Assembly (NCBI RefSeq): GCF_000380965.1
Contig: NZ_KB905587.1
Span: 1-48,206 of the forward strand
Origin: Paenibacillus ginsengihumi DSM 21568
GTDB lineage: Bacteria; Bacillota; Bacilli; Paenibacillales; NBRC-103111
Direction: 5' to 3'
Length of the DNA stretch: 48,206 bases
The notes below the pieces were generated by a model. It did no database searches. It was not told the DNA's origin and worked only from the letters and a program-made list of their open reading frames with translations. A program made the translations under genes and the position numbers. Positions 7,398-14,807 of the stretch are shown here, piece after piece; position 1 is the first letter of the stretch, and each line of letters begins with the position of its first letter.

Positions 7398-7516
7398 GCA
7401 AATTCGGCGGTATCCACACGCAGAATTTTCAATACCGCAGGCGAGACGGCCGATGACGAAGGAATCGCTCGTCATAGGCGCCCGACATAGGCGTCGTCAT
7501 AGACGTCTATTTTCAG
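7398..7516 (-). repeat. Dispersed repeat family, copy at the 3' end of a YheC/D gene
   Basis: On the minus strand this copy reads AAAATAGACG(T/C)CTATGACG, then GAGCGATTCCTTCGTCATCG, GTCTCGCCTGCGG and TTGAAAATTC, matching copies at 12961, 13051, 25535 and 39625. The CTATGAC block is repeated three times. It supplies the last codons and the TGA stop of the overlapping YheC/D gene. Confidence 0.75.
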
Positions 7517-8696
7517 CGATTACGCGCCGCCCGTCGCCCTGCAGCCTCCGGATGGAGCGAGCTTTGCCGCGCTTGGAACGGGACAAATAAATGCTGTATC
7601 GGATCAAATTATTCAGCGATCGTCTGCGGATGAGGGGCTCGTCGAACTTCATCGGCTTGGAGTTCGCCTCGAAAAACCAGATGTTCCCATTCACATCGAC
7701 ACCCAAATCCATGGACATTTCGCCAAGCTGGTGACCGCAGGCCTGCTCGATTTGCTTCGCCGCGAGCAGCGCCGTCTTCCTGACGCGGGCCATAATCCGC
7801 CTTGCGTCGAGCGGGCCGAAAGCAGACAGCAGCAGCTTGGCAGGGTTGTCGATCGATCCGCCCCGGGGCACATGCGTCGTAATGCTGTGCTTTCCGGCCC
7901 GGCGGGCGCCGACGCCGGCGACGGTCCACAGCCCCTTGCCGTTCTTCTGCACGAGCACCCGCAAATCGAAGGGGCGCTGCCGGAATTTGGCGAGCGGAAT
8001 GCCCTGCTGGGCGATATATTCCTTATTGCCCATCATTTGTTGAATGTGCGGCCACAGCTGGCTCACCGACGGATAGCGGTAAATCAGGCTCTTCGATTTG
8101 CTCTGCACGCTCAGCTCGTAAGGCCGCGGCTCCTCGCTGCCGTCCTTGGAAGCCAGCTTGGTTACTCTCATGATTCCTTTGCCCGCCTTGCCCCGGATCG
8201 GCTTCAGATACAGGAAGGAATGAGCCTGCAGCAGCTTTTCCAGATCTTCGGAGGAGGTCAGCTTTTGCGTGGCAGGGATGATCGCGCGCGTGGCCGCGGA
8301 CTGGTTCAGCCATTCGAACAAGGTCCATTTGTTGAAAAACGACGGGTTGAAAAAGCGAATCTGGTTATGGCGCAGGCAGGTCTGAATGACCTGCTGCACC
8401 TCGGGAAGCAGCTCGAATTTGCGGTATGGGATGCGATTATAGATGACGTGCGGTAAGGGCATCCGCTTTTTTTTCCACGATTTGCTGGCCGTATTGTAGG
8501 TATAGCCTACCGCATGCTTTTCCGACAAATTGAAGCTCTTCGTCGTCATGACATAAACGTCTACGTGATGCTCCTTGCCGGTTCGGATCAGGTCGATAAA
8601 ATTGTCTAAATTCCCGCGAAAAATCCTCGTTTTGTCCTGATGGGTAAGAATGGCCAGCGTCGTTCGCCGCGGTTGTTGTAGGACTTGGGCGTCCAC
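7497..8696 (-). CDS. YheC/YheD-family ATP-grasp protein (fourth in cluster)
   Basis: This 399-residue short-form paralogue has LAILTHQDKTRIFRGN...FIDLIRTGKEHHVDVYVMT at the N-terminus, FNKWTLFEWL, FLYLKPIRGKAGKGI (nucleotide loop), YIAQQGIPL, DLRVLVQKNGKGLW and MSMDLGVD...IWFFEANSKP (Mg/ATP ligands Glu and Asn). It starts at GTG 8696, directly after the TAA of the upstream gene, with AAGGAGGGA inside that gene's end, so the two are translationally coupled. Its last residues (RVIAENRRL) are encoded by a dispersed repeat copy, suggesting the original C-terminus was replaced. Substrate unknown; a spore coat role is inferred from the family name. Confidence 0.87.
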   Translation of the reverse strand: MDAQVLQQPRRTTLAILTHQDKTRIFRGNLDNFIDLIRTGKEHHVDVYVMTTKSFNLSEKHAVGYTYNTASKSWKKKRMPLPHVIYNRIPYRKFELLPEVQQVIQTCLRHNQIRFFNPSFFNKWTLFEWLNQSAATRAIIPATQKLTSSEDLEKLLQAHSFLYLKPIRGKAGKGIMRVTKLASKDGSEEPRPYELSVQSKSKSLIYRYPSVSQLWPHIQQMMGNKEYIAQQGIPLAKFRQRPFDLRVLVQKNGKGLWTVAGVGARRAGKHSITTHVPRGGSIDNPAKLLLSAFGPLDARRIMARVRKTALLAAKQIEQACGHQLGEMSMDLGVDVNGNIWFFEANSKPMKFDEPLIRRRSLNNLIRYSIYLSRSKRGKARSIRRLQGDGRRVIAENRRL

Positions 8697-10064
8697 TTAC
8701 GAATCCCTCCTTGCCCGAAAGCGGCTCAAGTAGAGGCAATAATCGAACAAATGATTCAGAGAGGCCCTTCCCTGCTCCTTCAAAGCGGGGTGCTTGAAAA
8801 TAGACCGCCCCGGCTTCGAATTCGCCTCAAACATCCACACATGCTCGTTTTGGTCGATGCCGATATCGAAACCGAGCTCGCCGAGCGTATGCCGGTAATT
8901 GCGCTCGATGGTCTGGGCCAGCTTCACGGCCGTCTCCTTGGCATTGGCCAGCACAGCGTCCGAGCGGGCGCCGAAAATCTGCCTCAGCACTTGTTCGGGC
9001 GTCATCAGCTGGCCTCCGGTGCGCACGTGCGTGGTGATGCTGCCTTTGCCCGCTTTCTTGGCCCCGATGGCCGAGACGACCCATTCGTTGCTGGCATTCT
9101 TCGTCATATGGAAACGGAAATCGATCGGACAATTGTCGATCTCGATCAGCCGGATGCCTTGCTGGGCGACGTACTTGTTCAGGCTGCCGCCTTGTTTGCG
9201 GAGCAGCGCCATCAGGCTGTCGAAACTGCTAAAGCGGAGCAGGACGTTGCGTCCGGCGCGGCGAAAGCGCGCGTAATATCCGCGCTTCGGGTTGTAGGTC
9301 AGCCGGAAAATGCCGATGCCGAGGCTGCCGCCGGTCGGCTTGAGGTAAATAAACTTATGCCTCTCCAGCATATTGCGCAGCTCCGCCGCCGACGGGTTAA
9401 TGCGCGATTCCGGCACATGGCGGGACGCCTCGGTCCCCTCGAGCAGCCGGTACACGTCAGACTTGTCGAAGAAGCTCCAGTTGAAGAGCGGAATCCCCTT
9501 TTTGATAAACCGGCTCTTAAACGCGTTCATGCTCATCAGCTTTTCGGCCTTGCGGCTGGGCGAACGGTTATAGACGACATCCGGAAGCGGTATCACCTTC
9601 CGCATCCAGCCGTTCTCGCCCTTCGGAATCATGGCGGTGACGGTCGATTGCGCCCAGTTGACGTCCCGCGGAGAGAAGCCGAAGTAATAGGCGCGATCGG
9701 AGCCGGCGCGCATGAATTGACGGATGAAAGACGTTCGCGAGCCGAAGGGCGCCGAACTGCTGCGGGTTACGTTCGTCAGCACGCCGATCATCGGACCGAT
9801 CCGGATATCTTTGCCGTTGCTGCACATGACGGTGATGGAGCCGGGGCGCGGCACGCGCAGCTGGCTGTAGACGGCTGTCGGCAAATATAGGTGATGGCCC
9901 GTTTTTTTGAGGAGCTTCAGCCCCAGGCTGGCGGTTTTGCTGCCGAGGGACAACGTGACGCCTCTTATTCTGGACAGGTTGAGCGCATTGGCCAATTCAC
10001 TGGTCACGTATACCGTTCTATCCTGTCGGTTTATGACGTGAATCGTACAAGTAGTCAAACTCAT
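8697..10064 (-). CDS. YheC/YheD-family ATP-grasp protein, long form (third in cluster)
   Basis: This 455-residue protein has an N-terminal beta-rich domain (~100 residues, starting MSLTTCTIHVINRQ and ending near GPMIGVLTN) before the ATP-grasp part. The latter shows KFIYLKPTGGSLGIGIFRL, YVAQQGIRL, DFRFHMTKNASNEW and LGFDIGID...VWMFEANSKPGRSIF, with the Glu and Asn ligands present. Start ATG 10064 has TGAGGAGG a few bases upstream; the ATG at 10091 does not. Note that KDGxG of the sister proteins is KNASN here. It lies 71 bp after the second gene and abuts the fourth, forming one transcription unit. Confidence 0.88.
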   Translation of the reverse strand: MSLTTCTIHVINRQDRTVYVTSELANALNLSRIRGVTLSLGSKTASLGLKLLKKTGHHLYLPTAVYSQLRVPRPGSITVMCSNGKDIRIGPMIGVLTNVTRSSSAPFGSRTSFIRQFMRAGSDRAYYFGFSPRDVNWAQSTVTAMIPKGENGWMRKVIPLPDVVYNRSPSRKAEKLMSMNAFKSRFIKKGIPLFNWSFFDKSDVYRLLEGTEASRHVPESRINPSAAELRNMLERHKFIYLKPTGGSLGIGIFRLTYNPKRGYYARFRRAGRNVLLRFSSFDSLMALLRKQGGSLNKYVAQQGIRLIEIDNCPIDFRFHMTKNASNEWVVSAIGAKKAGKGSITTHVRTGGQLMTPEQVLRQIFGARSDAVLANAKETAVKLAQTIERNYRHTLGELGFDIGIDQNEHVWMFEANSKPGRSIFKHPALKEQGRASLNHLFDYCLYLSRFRARRDS

Positions 10065-10135
10065 GTTGGACCTCCTCAGAGTTTTCCGCATAAGGAAAAC
10101 TGGCTTCGAAAGGGTTGAATGCGGTCTTACTCCAG

Positions 10136-11332
10136 CTATGGCGAATCCGGCACGCTCACGGGGCGTTCGCCAGAAACCGCCGCTTCCGGTTTCGCCAGCA
10201 CATACCGGGCATATCGAATCGGGTTGGCCGTGGCGGCTGCCCGCGCTTGTTCGTCGCGCAAATAAGTAAAGATGGAGCGGCCGGGTTTGGAGTTCGCTTC
10301 GAGAAACCAGATGCGGCCGAGGGCATCGATCCCGAAATCGATGCCCAGCTCGACAAGCCGCCCGTGACGCTGCTCCAGCGCTTCCGGAATGAGCTCCGAA
10401 AGCCGGTGCAGCTCTGCTATGAGCGCTTGGGCTTTATTCGGGCCGAACTGCCGCTTCAAAAAATCGGGGAGCGAATGGACCGTTCCGCCGCCGTGAAGAT
10501 TCGCGGTCAGGCTTCCCGCGAGCCCTTGCCTGGCGGCCATGCCGGTAATTTGCCAGCGGCCTTGGCCGTCCTTCTGCACGAGCGCTCGCACGTCGTAGGC
10601 GATGCCTTCGCGCGTCTGCAGCAGAAGGAACTGCTGCAGCAGGTAGCGGCGGCAGCCGATAAAGCGGCGCAGCCAGCGCAATAGCGCGGCCATGTCGCCG
10701 AGCTCGAGCGCGATCGGCCGGTTGCGGCCGTCGCGGCCGCGCACGGCATACGCCGCGGGCTGCGGCCTGGCAGCGCCGGGCTGGCGGTCGGCCGTCCGCC
10801 GTACGTGCAGTACGCCGCGGCCCTGGGAGCCGCCCTCGGGCTTCAGCACGGCCTCGCCGCGCCGCATGAGCCATTCGGCCAGCGTGCGCATGCTGCGCAG
10901 CGGTTCGGTTTCCGGGAGATAGGCGCTCAAGCGGTCGTCCTGCCTGAGCATCTGCCCGACATCCCACTTGCCCCGCAATCCGTTGCCGAGAAACCGGATA
11001 TTGCGCCGCCGCAGCTCCCGCACTGTCCTACGATACGCGGCGTACTGTTCTTTGGTGCCGAAGAAGCAGCGGTCGTATACGAGATCGGGCTCCCTCAGCT
11101 CCTCCCTGGACCAGCGCTTGCCGGCGGCATCGTAGATGTACCCGCAGACCCGCTTCTCGGATTCGTGCAGACCGGACGGTGTGAACACATAGACCGCGAG
11201 ACCCATACGCTGGCCGATGAGGCACAGCCGGCGGAAAAACTGGCGATTGCGAAACGGAGGGTCCCCATCGGTCTCGGTTGTCATGATGCCCAGCGTGCGG
11301 AAGCGGCGTTCTCCCGGCTTCGATCTCATCAT
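10136..11332 (-). CDS. YheC/YheD-family ATP-grasp protein (second in cluster)
   Basis: This 398-residue short form includes TLGIMTTETDGDPPFRNRQFFRRLCLIGQRMGLAVYVFTP, AVLKPEGGSQGRGVLHV (nucleotide loop), YLLQQFLLL, DVRALVQKDGQGRW, TANLHGGG and LGIDFGID...IWFLEANSKPGRSIFTY. The active-site Glu and Asn are present. The ATG at 11332 is chosen because AGAGGTG lies 6 bases upstream; an upstream ATG at 11431 would add 33 residues of non-family sequence. Codon use is very GC-rich in the middle (about 10500-10900). It probably shares a transcript with its neighbours; substrate unknown. Confidence 0.87.
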   Translation of the reverse strand: MMRSKPGERRFRTLGIMTTETDGDPPFRNRQFFRRLCLIGQRMGLAVYVFTPSGLHESEKRVCGYIYDAAGKRWSREELREPDLVYDRCFFGTKEQYAAYRRTVRELRRRNIRFLGNGLRGKWDVGQMLRQDDRLSAYLPETEPLRSMRTLAEWLMRRGEAVLKPEGGSQGRGVLHVRRTADRQPGAARPQPAAYAVRGRDGRNRPIALELGDMAALLRWLRRFIGCRRYLLQQFLLLQTREGIAYDVRALVQKDGQGRWQITGMAARQGLAGSLTANLHGGGTVHSLPDFLKRQFGPNKAQALIAELHRLSELIPEALEQRHGRLVELGIDFGIDALGRIWFLEANSKPGRSIFTYLRDEQARAAATANPIRYARYVLAKPEAAVSGERPVSVPDSP

Positions 11333-11405
11333 GCGAATCACCTCTGCAGGTCGATCGTTCTTCTCGGATGTGAAGCGGTTCATCTCCGGCTTGGCGGTTG
11401 CCCCA

Positions 11406-12773
11406 TCAGAATTTGGACAAGTAACGCGCATACTGCACGATCGTTTTCACGGACGGCCGGATTTTGCGGTCCGGGGAAAGCGGAGAATTGTCATCTTTCG
11501 ACGGCTTGGAATTCACTTCAAGAAGCCATACCCGTCCGTTCGTATCGATCGCCAGATCGACGCCCAGCTCGGCGAAATGTCCCGGAACCTGGGCTTCAAT
11601 GCCTTTGGCGATTTGCAGGGAAGCTTTCCTCAGCTTCGTCAAACCGCCGGATACCTTCGTCTCGGACCGGGCCAGCGCCTCCTTCACCGTGCTGAGCGTG
11701 CCGCCTCGCGCCAGATTGGAGACGAAATGACGATTGCTCGCAATCCGGGCGACGATCGAGGTGATGGCCCACTGTCCGGTCTCGCCCCGCTGCACCAGAG
11801 CGCGAAAGTCGACCGGTCGTCCGCCGACGGTGATCAGCTCGAGGCCCTGCTGTATCTGATAACGCTGGGCCTTGACCTTGCCTGATATGACCGAGAACAG
11901 CCGGCTGAGCGAGGCGAACGATTGCTTGCGGATGCCGTTCAGCTGCGTGAGATGACATACGAAGGAACCGCCCGGCTGCTTGCGGATGCGAATGATGCCT
12001 TTCCCGAGACTTCCCGTAATCGGTTTGAGAAAGACCGTCTGGTACTTGCCGCACATCGCCTTCAGCTGCTGATAATTGTGCAGCAGATGGGACTCGGGCA
12101 AATAGGCGTTCAGATGCGCTTCCTTGCGAAGGGCATCGAACACTTCGTTCTTGTTCAAATATTTCTCGTTGAACATCTGGGTGTTGTGGCTCGATTTGGC
12201 GTGACTGATGAACTGCTGCACATTTTTCAGATTTTCGTACTTGCGCGAAGTCAGCCGGTTATAGAGAACGTCCGGTATCGGGAAGGTTCCCTTCGTCCAT
12301 CGGCCACCGGCATAATGCCATCCCGGCACCGTATCGCCATGCCCTTGAACCTCGTTCGGCGTGCAAAAAAAGACGGAAGCCCCGTAAACGCCGCAGGCAT
12401 CGCTCATCTCCCGGCAAAACGCTGTGCTGGCCCCGAACGGCTTATCGGCCGATCCCGCATAGACCCGGCTGACCAGCACGCCGATCAGAGGACCGAGCAC
12501 AATGGTGCGGGAGCCGCTTTTGTATTGACAACAGAGCTGCCTGCCGTGCACCAGGCCCAGGCGGGAGGCGAGGCTTTGGCTAATCCGAATCGTGCCCGGC
12601 TGCGAGGTGGGCAGCGTTCTGACCTCTTGCCGGGCCGATCCGAAGCGAAGCTGAACCGTTTGGTTCAATGGGATTCTCCATTTTTTTGCCAATCCTGCGC
12701 TAAGCATGATCACAGATTCGTCCAATGAACTGCTGGCGCCGGGAACATGGATTTTTACTTTTGTTCTTTTCAC
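11406..12773 (-). CDS. YheC/YheD-family ATP-grasp protein, long form (first in cluster)
   Basis: This 455-residue protein leads the minus-strand cluster. Its N-terminal ~110 residues (KRTKVKIHVPGASS...QTVQLRFGSARQEV...GPLIGVLVS) form the same extra domain as the third paralogue. The ATP-grasp part shows VFLKPITGSLGKGIIRI, YQIQQGLELI, DFRALVQRGETGQW, SNLARGGT and LGVDLAID...VWLLEVNSKPSKDDNSP. Start GTG 12773 follows GGAAGGAG with 8-base spacing; the ORF could extend to 12794 without a ribosome site. A sporulation promoter is expected upstream, but none was recognised with confidence. Confidence 0.87.
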   Translation of the reverse strand: MKRTKVKIHVPGASSSLDESVIMLSAGLAKKWRIPLNQTVQLRFGSARQEVRTLPTSQPGTIRISQSLASRLGLVHGRQLCCQYKSGSRTIVLGPLIGVLVSRVYAGSADKPFGASTAFCREMSDACGVYGASVFFCTPNEVQGHGDTVPGWHYAGGRWTKGTFPIPDVLYNRLTSRKYENLKNVQQFISHAKSSHNTQMFNEKYLNKNEVFDALRKEAHLNAYLPESHLLHNYQQLKAMCGKYQTVFLKPITGSLGKGIIRIRKQPGGSFVCHLTQLNGIRKQSFASLSRLFSVISGKVKAQRYQIQQGLELITVGGRPVDFRALVQRGETGQWAITSIVARIASNRHFVSNLARGGTLSTVKEALARSETKVSGGLTKLRKASLQIAKGIEAQVPGHFAELGVDLAIDTNGRVWLLEVNSKPSKDDNSPLSPDRKIRPSVKTIVQYARYLSKF

Positions 12774-12960
12774 TCGCGGTTCTCCTTCCAGCACCGAGTT
12801 GCCGCAGGTACATGCATGAAACAGAATGAAACGAACTACTCCATCATATGAGGGCTTCTAACCCTTGGTGATAAAAGCCAGGGGGTGGAGTTCGCCCGGT
12901 TTTCCTGGGTCTGATCCGGGCTGGACGAGCTGGAAAAAGGGCGGTTTCACCGCTTGTTTG

Positions 12961-13127
12961 CAAGCGATTTCTATCGTCCCCAGTCGTCTCCTGCGGGGGT
13001 GAAAATTCAGCAGTATGAATACCTTGAATTTTCAAAATAGACGCCTATGACAAGCGCTTCCTTCCATCGGTCGTCACCTGCGGTCTTGAAAATTCAGCGT
13101 TTGGATAGCGCTGAGTTTTCAAAATAG
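12961..13127 (+). repeat. Dispersed repeat family, two copies in tandem
   Basis: Two units with a 90-bp period start CAAGCG at 12961 and 13051. Each runs through a GTCGTC(A/T)CCTGCGG core to GAAAATTCAGC and a partly inverted TTTTCAAAATAG. The second unit's TTGAAAA-TCAGCG arm pairs with CGCTGA-TTTTCAA. The rest of the 12774-13194 gap shows no gene. Confidence 0.75.
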
Positions 13128-13145
13128 CGCTAGGGATGGTATAAT
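13116..13145 (+). promoter_or_regulatory. Promoter of the acyltransferase gene
   Basis: TATAAT at 13140-13145 is preceded by TGG, giving an extended -10, with a weak TTTTCA -35 (13116-13121) at 18-bp spacing. The -35 lies in the end of the dispersed repeat. Confidence 0.55.
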
Positions 13146-13194
13146 CCTACGAGGCCGTTATCGGCTGAAATCCGACTTGGAGGTGACCTGCTTC

Positions 13195-14307
13195 TTGCTT
13201 GTAGCTTCATCCGCACCCAGAAAAAAGAAGCTGCTGGAACTTGATATCGTTCGGGCGGCCGCCATTCTTGCCGTTGTGCTGATTCATGCGACCGCCGATC
13301 CTACTGTCGAGCTTCCGACCGACAGCGGCTCGTGGATGGCGTACGTGGCTGTCAACAAACTGAGCAATTTTGCCGTGCCGGTGTTTTTGCTGCTCAGCGG
13401 GCTCGTCCTGTTTTACCGGTACGACGGGGATTGGAGCGGCAGGCAGGCGGCCAAGTTCTACGCGCGCCGGGTCAAGCAGATCGTCATTCCTTATTTGATC
13501 TGGTCTCTCTTTTATTACTTGTACAATCAGTGGGTTGTCTCCCCCGCGAACGTGCGCCTGGATGTGGCCGATTTCGCCTCCATGCTGCTATGGGCCGAAA
13601 CGTCCTATCATCTGTATTTTATGATTATCATCATCCAGTTTTATATTTTGTTTCCGATCCTGATGAGCCTGTGCCAAAGGTTCCCGGGCTTTCGCCTTGC
13701 GCTGTTCCCGGTCGGGCTGGCGCTTCAGGCGGCGTGCTATGCGTACAGCCAGTGGGTAGAGCCGATTCCCCACAGCCCATCGCTGTGCGTCACCTATTTC
13801 GGCGTCTTCGCGCTCGGCGGGTTCATCGGGCTTCATTACGAGCGGTTCGACGAATGGCTTCGCCGCAGCTTCCGCTGGGTGCTGCCGGTGGCCGTCCTGC
13901 TCGGCTGCGGCTTTATGCTTCTGTACCAGCTGGAGCTGTCGCAACGCATATTTTTCGACAACGTCTGGTACGAGCTTCTGTTCACGGCTTATGCGGCGTT
14001 CGCGGCGCTTGCCTTGATCCGCCTCGGCCAGCTGCTGCTTGAGCGCCAAAAACGGCTGGCGGGGTGGCTGCTGTCCCTGGGCGCCGTCTCGTTCGGCGTG
14101 TACCTGGTGCATCCGGCGATTCTTACCTACTGGAAGACGCGGGTCATCTGGGAAAGCAACCGCATGCTGTATTACCATACCGACATCGTCGGCTCTTTTG
14201 TGGCGACGCTGGCTGTGCCGTGGCTGCTCGTCTGGCTGTACGGCCGCTCCCGGAGGCTGTTCCGCCGCGCCGGCAAGCCGAAGCTGCCGGCAGGGGACGG
14301 CGCCTGA
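13195..14307 (+). CDS. Acyltransferase-3 family integral membrane protein
   Basis: This ~370-residue protein has about ten membrane helices. It opens with ELDIVRAAAILAVVLIHATADP, the Acyl_transf_3 signature with Arg in helix 1 and the catalytic-type His at the end. SNFAVPVFLLLSGLVLFY and YHLYFMIIIIQFYILFPIL follow, and FGVYLVHPAIL lies near the C-terminus. Such proteins (OatA, WecH types) move acetyl or other acyl groups onto cell-surface glycans; there is no extracellular SGNH domain here. TTG 13195 is chosen because GGAGGTGA (13179-13186) is 8 bases upstream. It is divergent from the YheC/D cluster, so a shared role in the spore or cell envelope is possible but inferred. Confidence 0.85.
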   Translation: MLVASSAPRKKKLLELDIVRAAAILAVVLIHATADPTVELPTDSGSWMAYVAVNKLSNFAVPVFLLLSGLVLFYRYDGDWSGRQAAKFYARRVKQIVIPYLIWSLFYYLYNQWVVSPANVRLDVADFASMLLWAETSYHLYFMIIIIQFYILFPILMSLCQRFPGFRLALFPVGLALQAACYAYSQWVEPIPHSPSLCVTYFGVFALGGFIGLHYERFDEWLRRSFRWVLPVAVLLGCGFMLLYQLELSQRIFFDNVWYELLFTAYAAFAALALIRLGQLLLERQKRLAGWLLSLGAVSFGVYLVHPAILTYWKTRVIWESNRMLYYHTDIVGSFVATLAVPWLLVWLYGRSRRLFRRAGKPKLPAGDGA

Positions 14308-14381
14308 CGGCCGGGTGGTACTAAATGCTTCTTCCTTCTCATACAATAGCAATGTACAAGTTGCCGAACGAGGAAGGAGTC

Positions 14382-14669
14382 ATGATACGAGTGAAAGGAC
14401 TGAAAAATGTCGTCTGCATCGGCCTCGCTCTGGGCATGCTCGTCTACGCCGTCCCGCGGATCGATATCGGCGGCGGCATGACGGCGGAGACGGTGTTCGG
14501 CGTCGTCTGGATGGCGTTCGCGCTGATGATCGTCGCCTCGCACCTGCATGAGCTGCTGGGCGTCGACGAGGAGACGAAGCGGGAGCTGGCCAAGGTGCGG
14601 CGGATGAAGCGGTGGCAGATGGAGCAGATGGTCCGGGGCAAGCGCAAAATGCTGCAGATGAGAAAATAA
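14382..14669 (+). CDS. Small two-helix membrane protein, unknown function
   Basis: This 95-residue protein has two hydrophobic helices (NVVCIGLALGMLVYAVP and VFGVVWMAFALMIVASHLHELL) followed by a strongly basic, Met-rich cytoplasmic tail (VRRMKRWQMEQMVRGKRKMLQM). ATG 14382 lies right after AGGAAGGAG (14371-14379). I do not recognise a family. It follows the acyltransferase by 74 bp and may be cotranscribed. Confidence 0.6.
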   Translation: MIRVKGLKNVVCIGLALGMLVYAVPRIDIGGGMTAETVFGVVWMAFALMIVASHLHELLGVDEETKRELAKVRRMKRWQMEQMVRGKRKMLQMRK

Positions 14670-14727
14670 CAGGCGGGGCGCAAGATGAGCGGAAAGCAGC
14701 AGGCGGCGCCGGATGATGCATTCTGAA

Positions 14728-14782
14728 TAAACGGCCCATAAGATGGATGATTTGGAAAAGCCATCTTATAGGCCGTTTTTTT
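14728..14782. terminator. Bidirectional intrinsic terminator
   Basis: AACGGCC and ATAAGATGG pair with CCATCTTAT and GGCCGTT, followed by seven T. It sits between the small membrane gene and the convergent response-regulator gene. Confidence 0.9.
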
Positions 14783-14807
14783 GCGCCTGCATTCGCTCTT
14801 GGTTCGT

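Larger units (their letters stand above)
6452..7496. other. Gene-free 1-kb gap filled with repeats
   Basis: No convincing gene is present in these 1,045 bases. Short ORFs here run through repeats and lack ribosome sites. The gap holds two inverted copies of a hairpin element (6521-6579, 6763-6832), a 19-bp tandem array (6958-7146), four palindromes (7184-7371) and one copy of a dispersed repeat (7398-7516), all listed separately. Confidence 0.75.

Noticed and set aside
7079..7490. Short plus-strand ORFs (80 and 121 codons)
   Set aside because: They run through the tandem array and palindromes, lack ribosome sites and show repeat-derived composition.
8685..9890. 401-codon plus-strand ORF over a YheC/D gene
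   Set aside because: Opposite strand carries clear ATP-grasp motifs; this frame shows none.
12795..12860. Sigma-E promoter for the YheC/D cluster
   Set aside because: A TCATATG -35-like box is present on the minus strand, but no -10 lies at suitable spacing.
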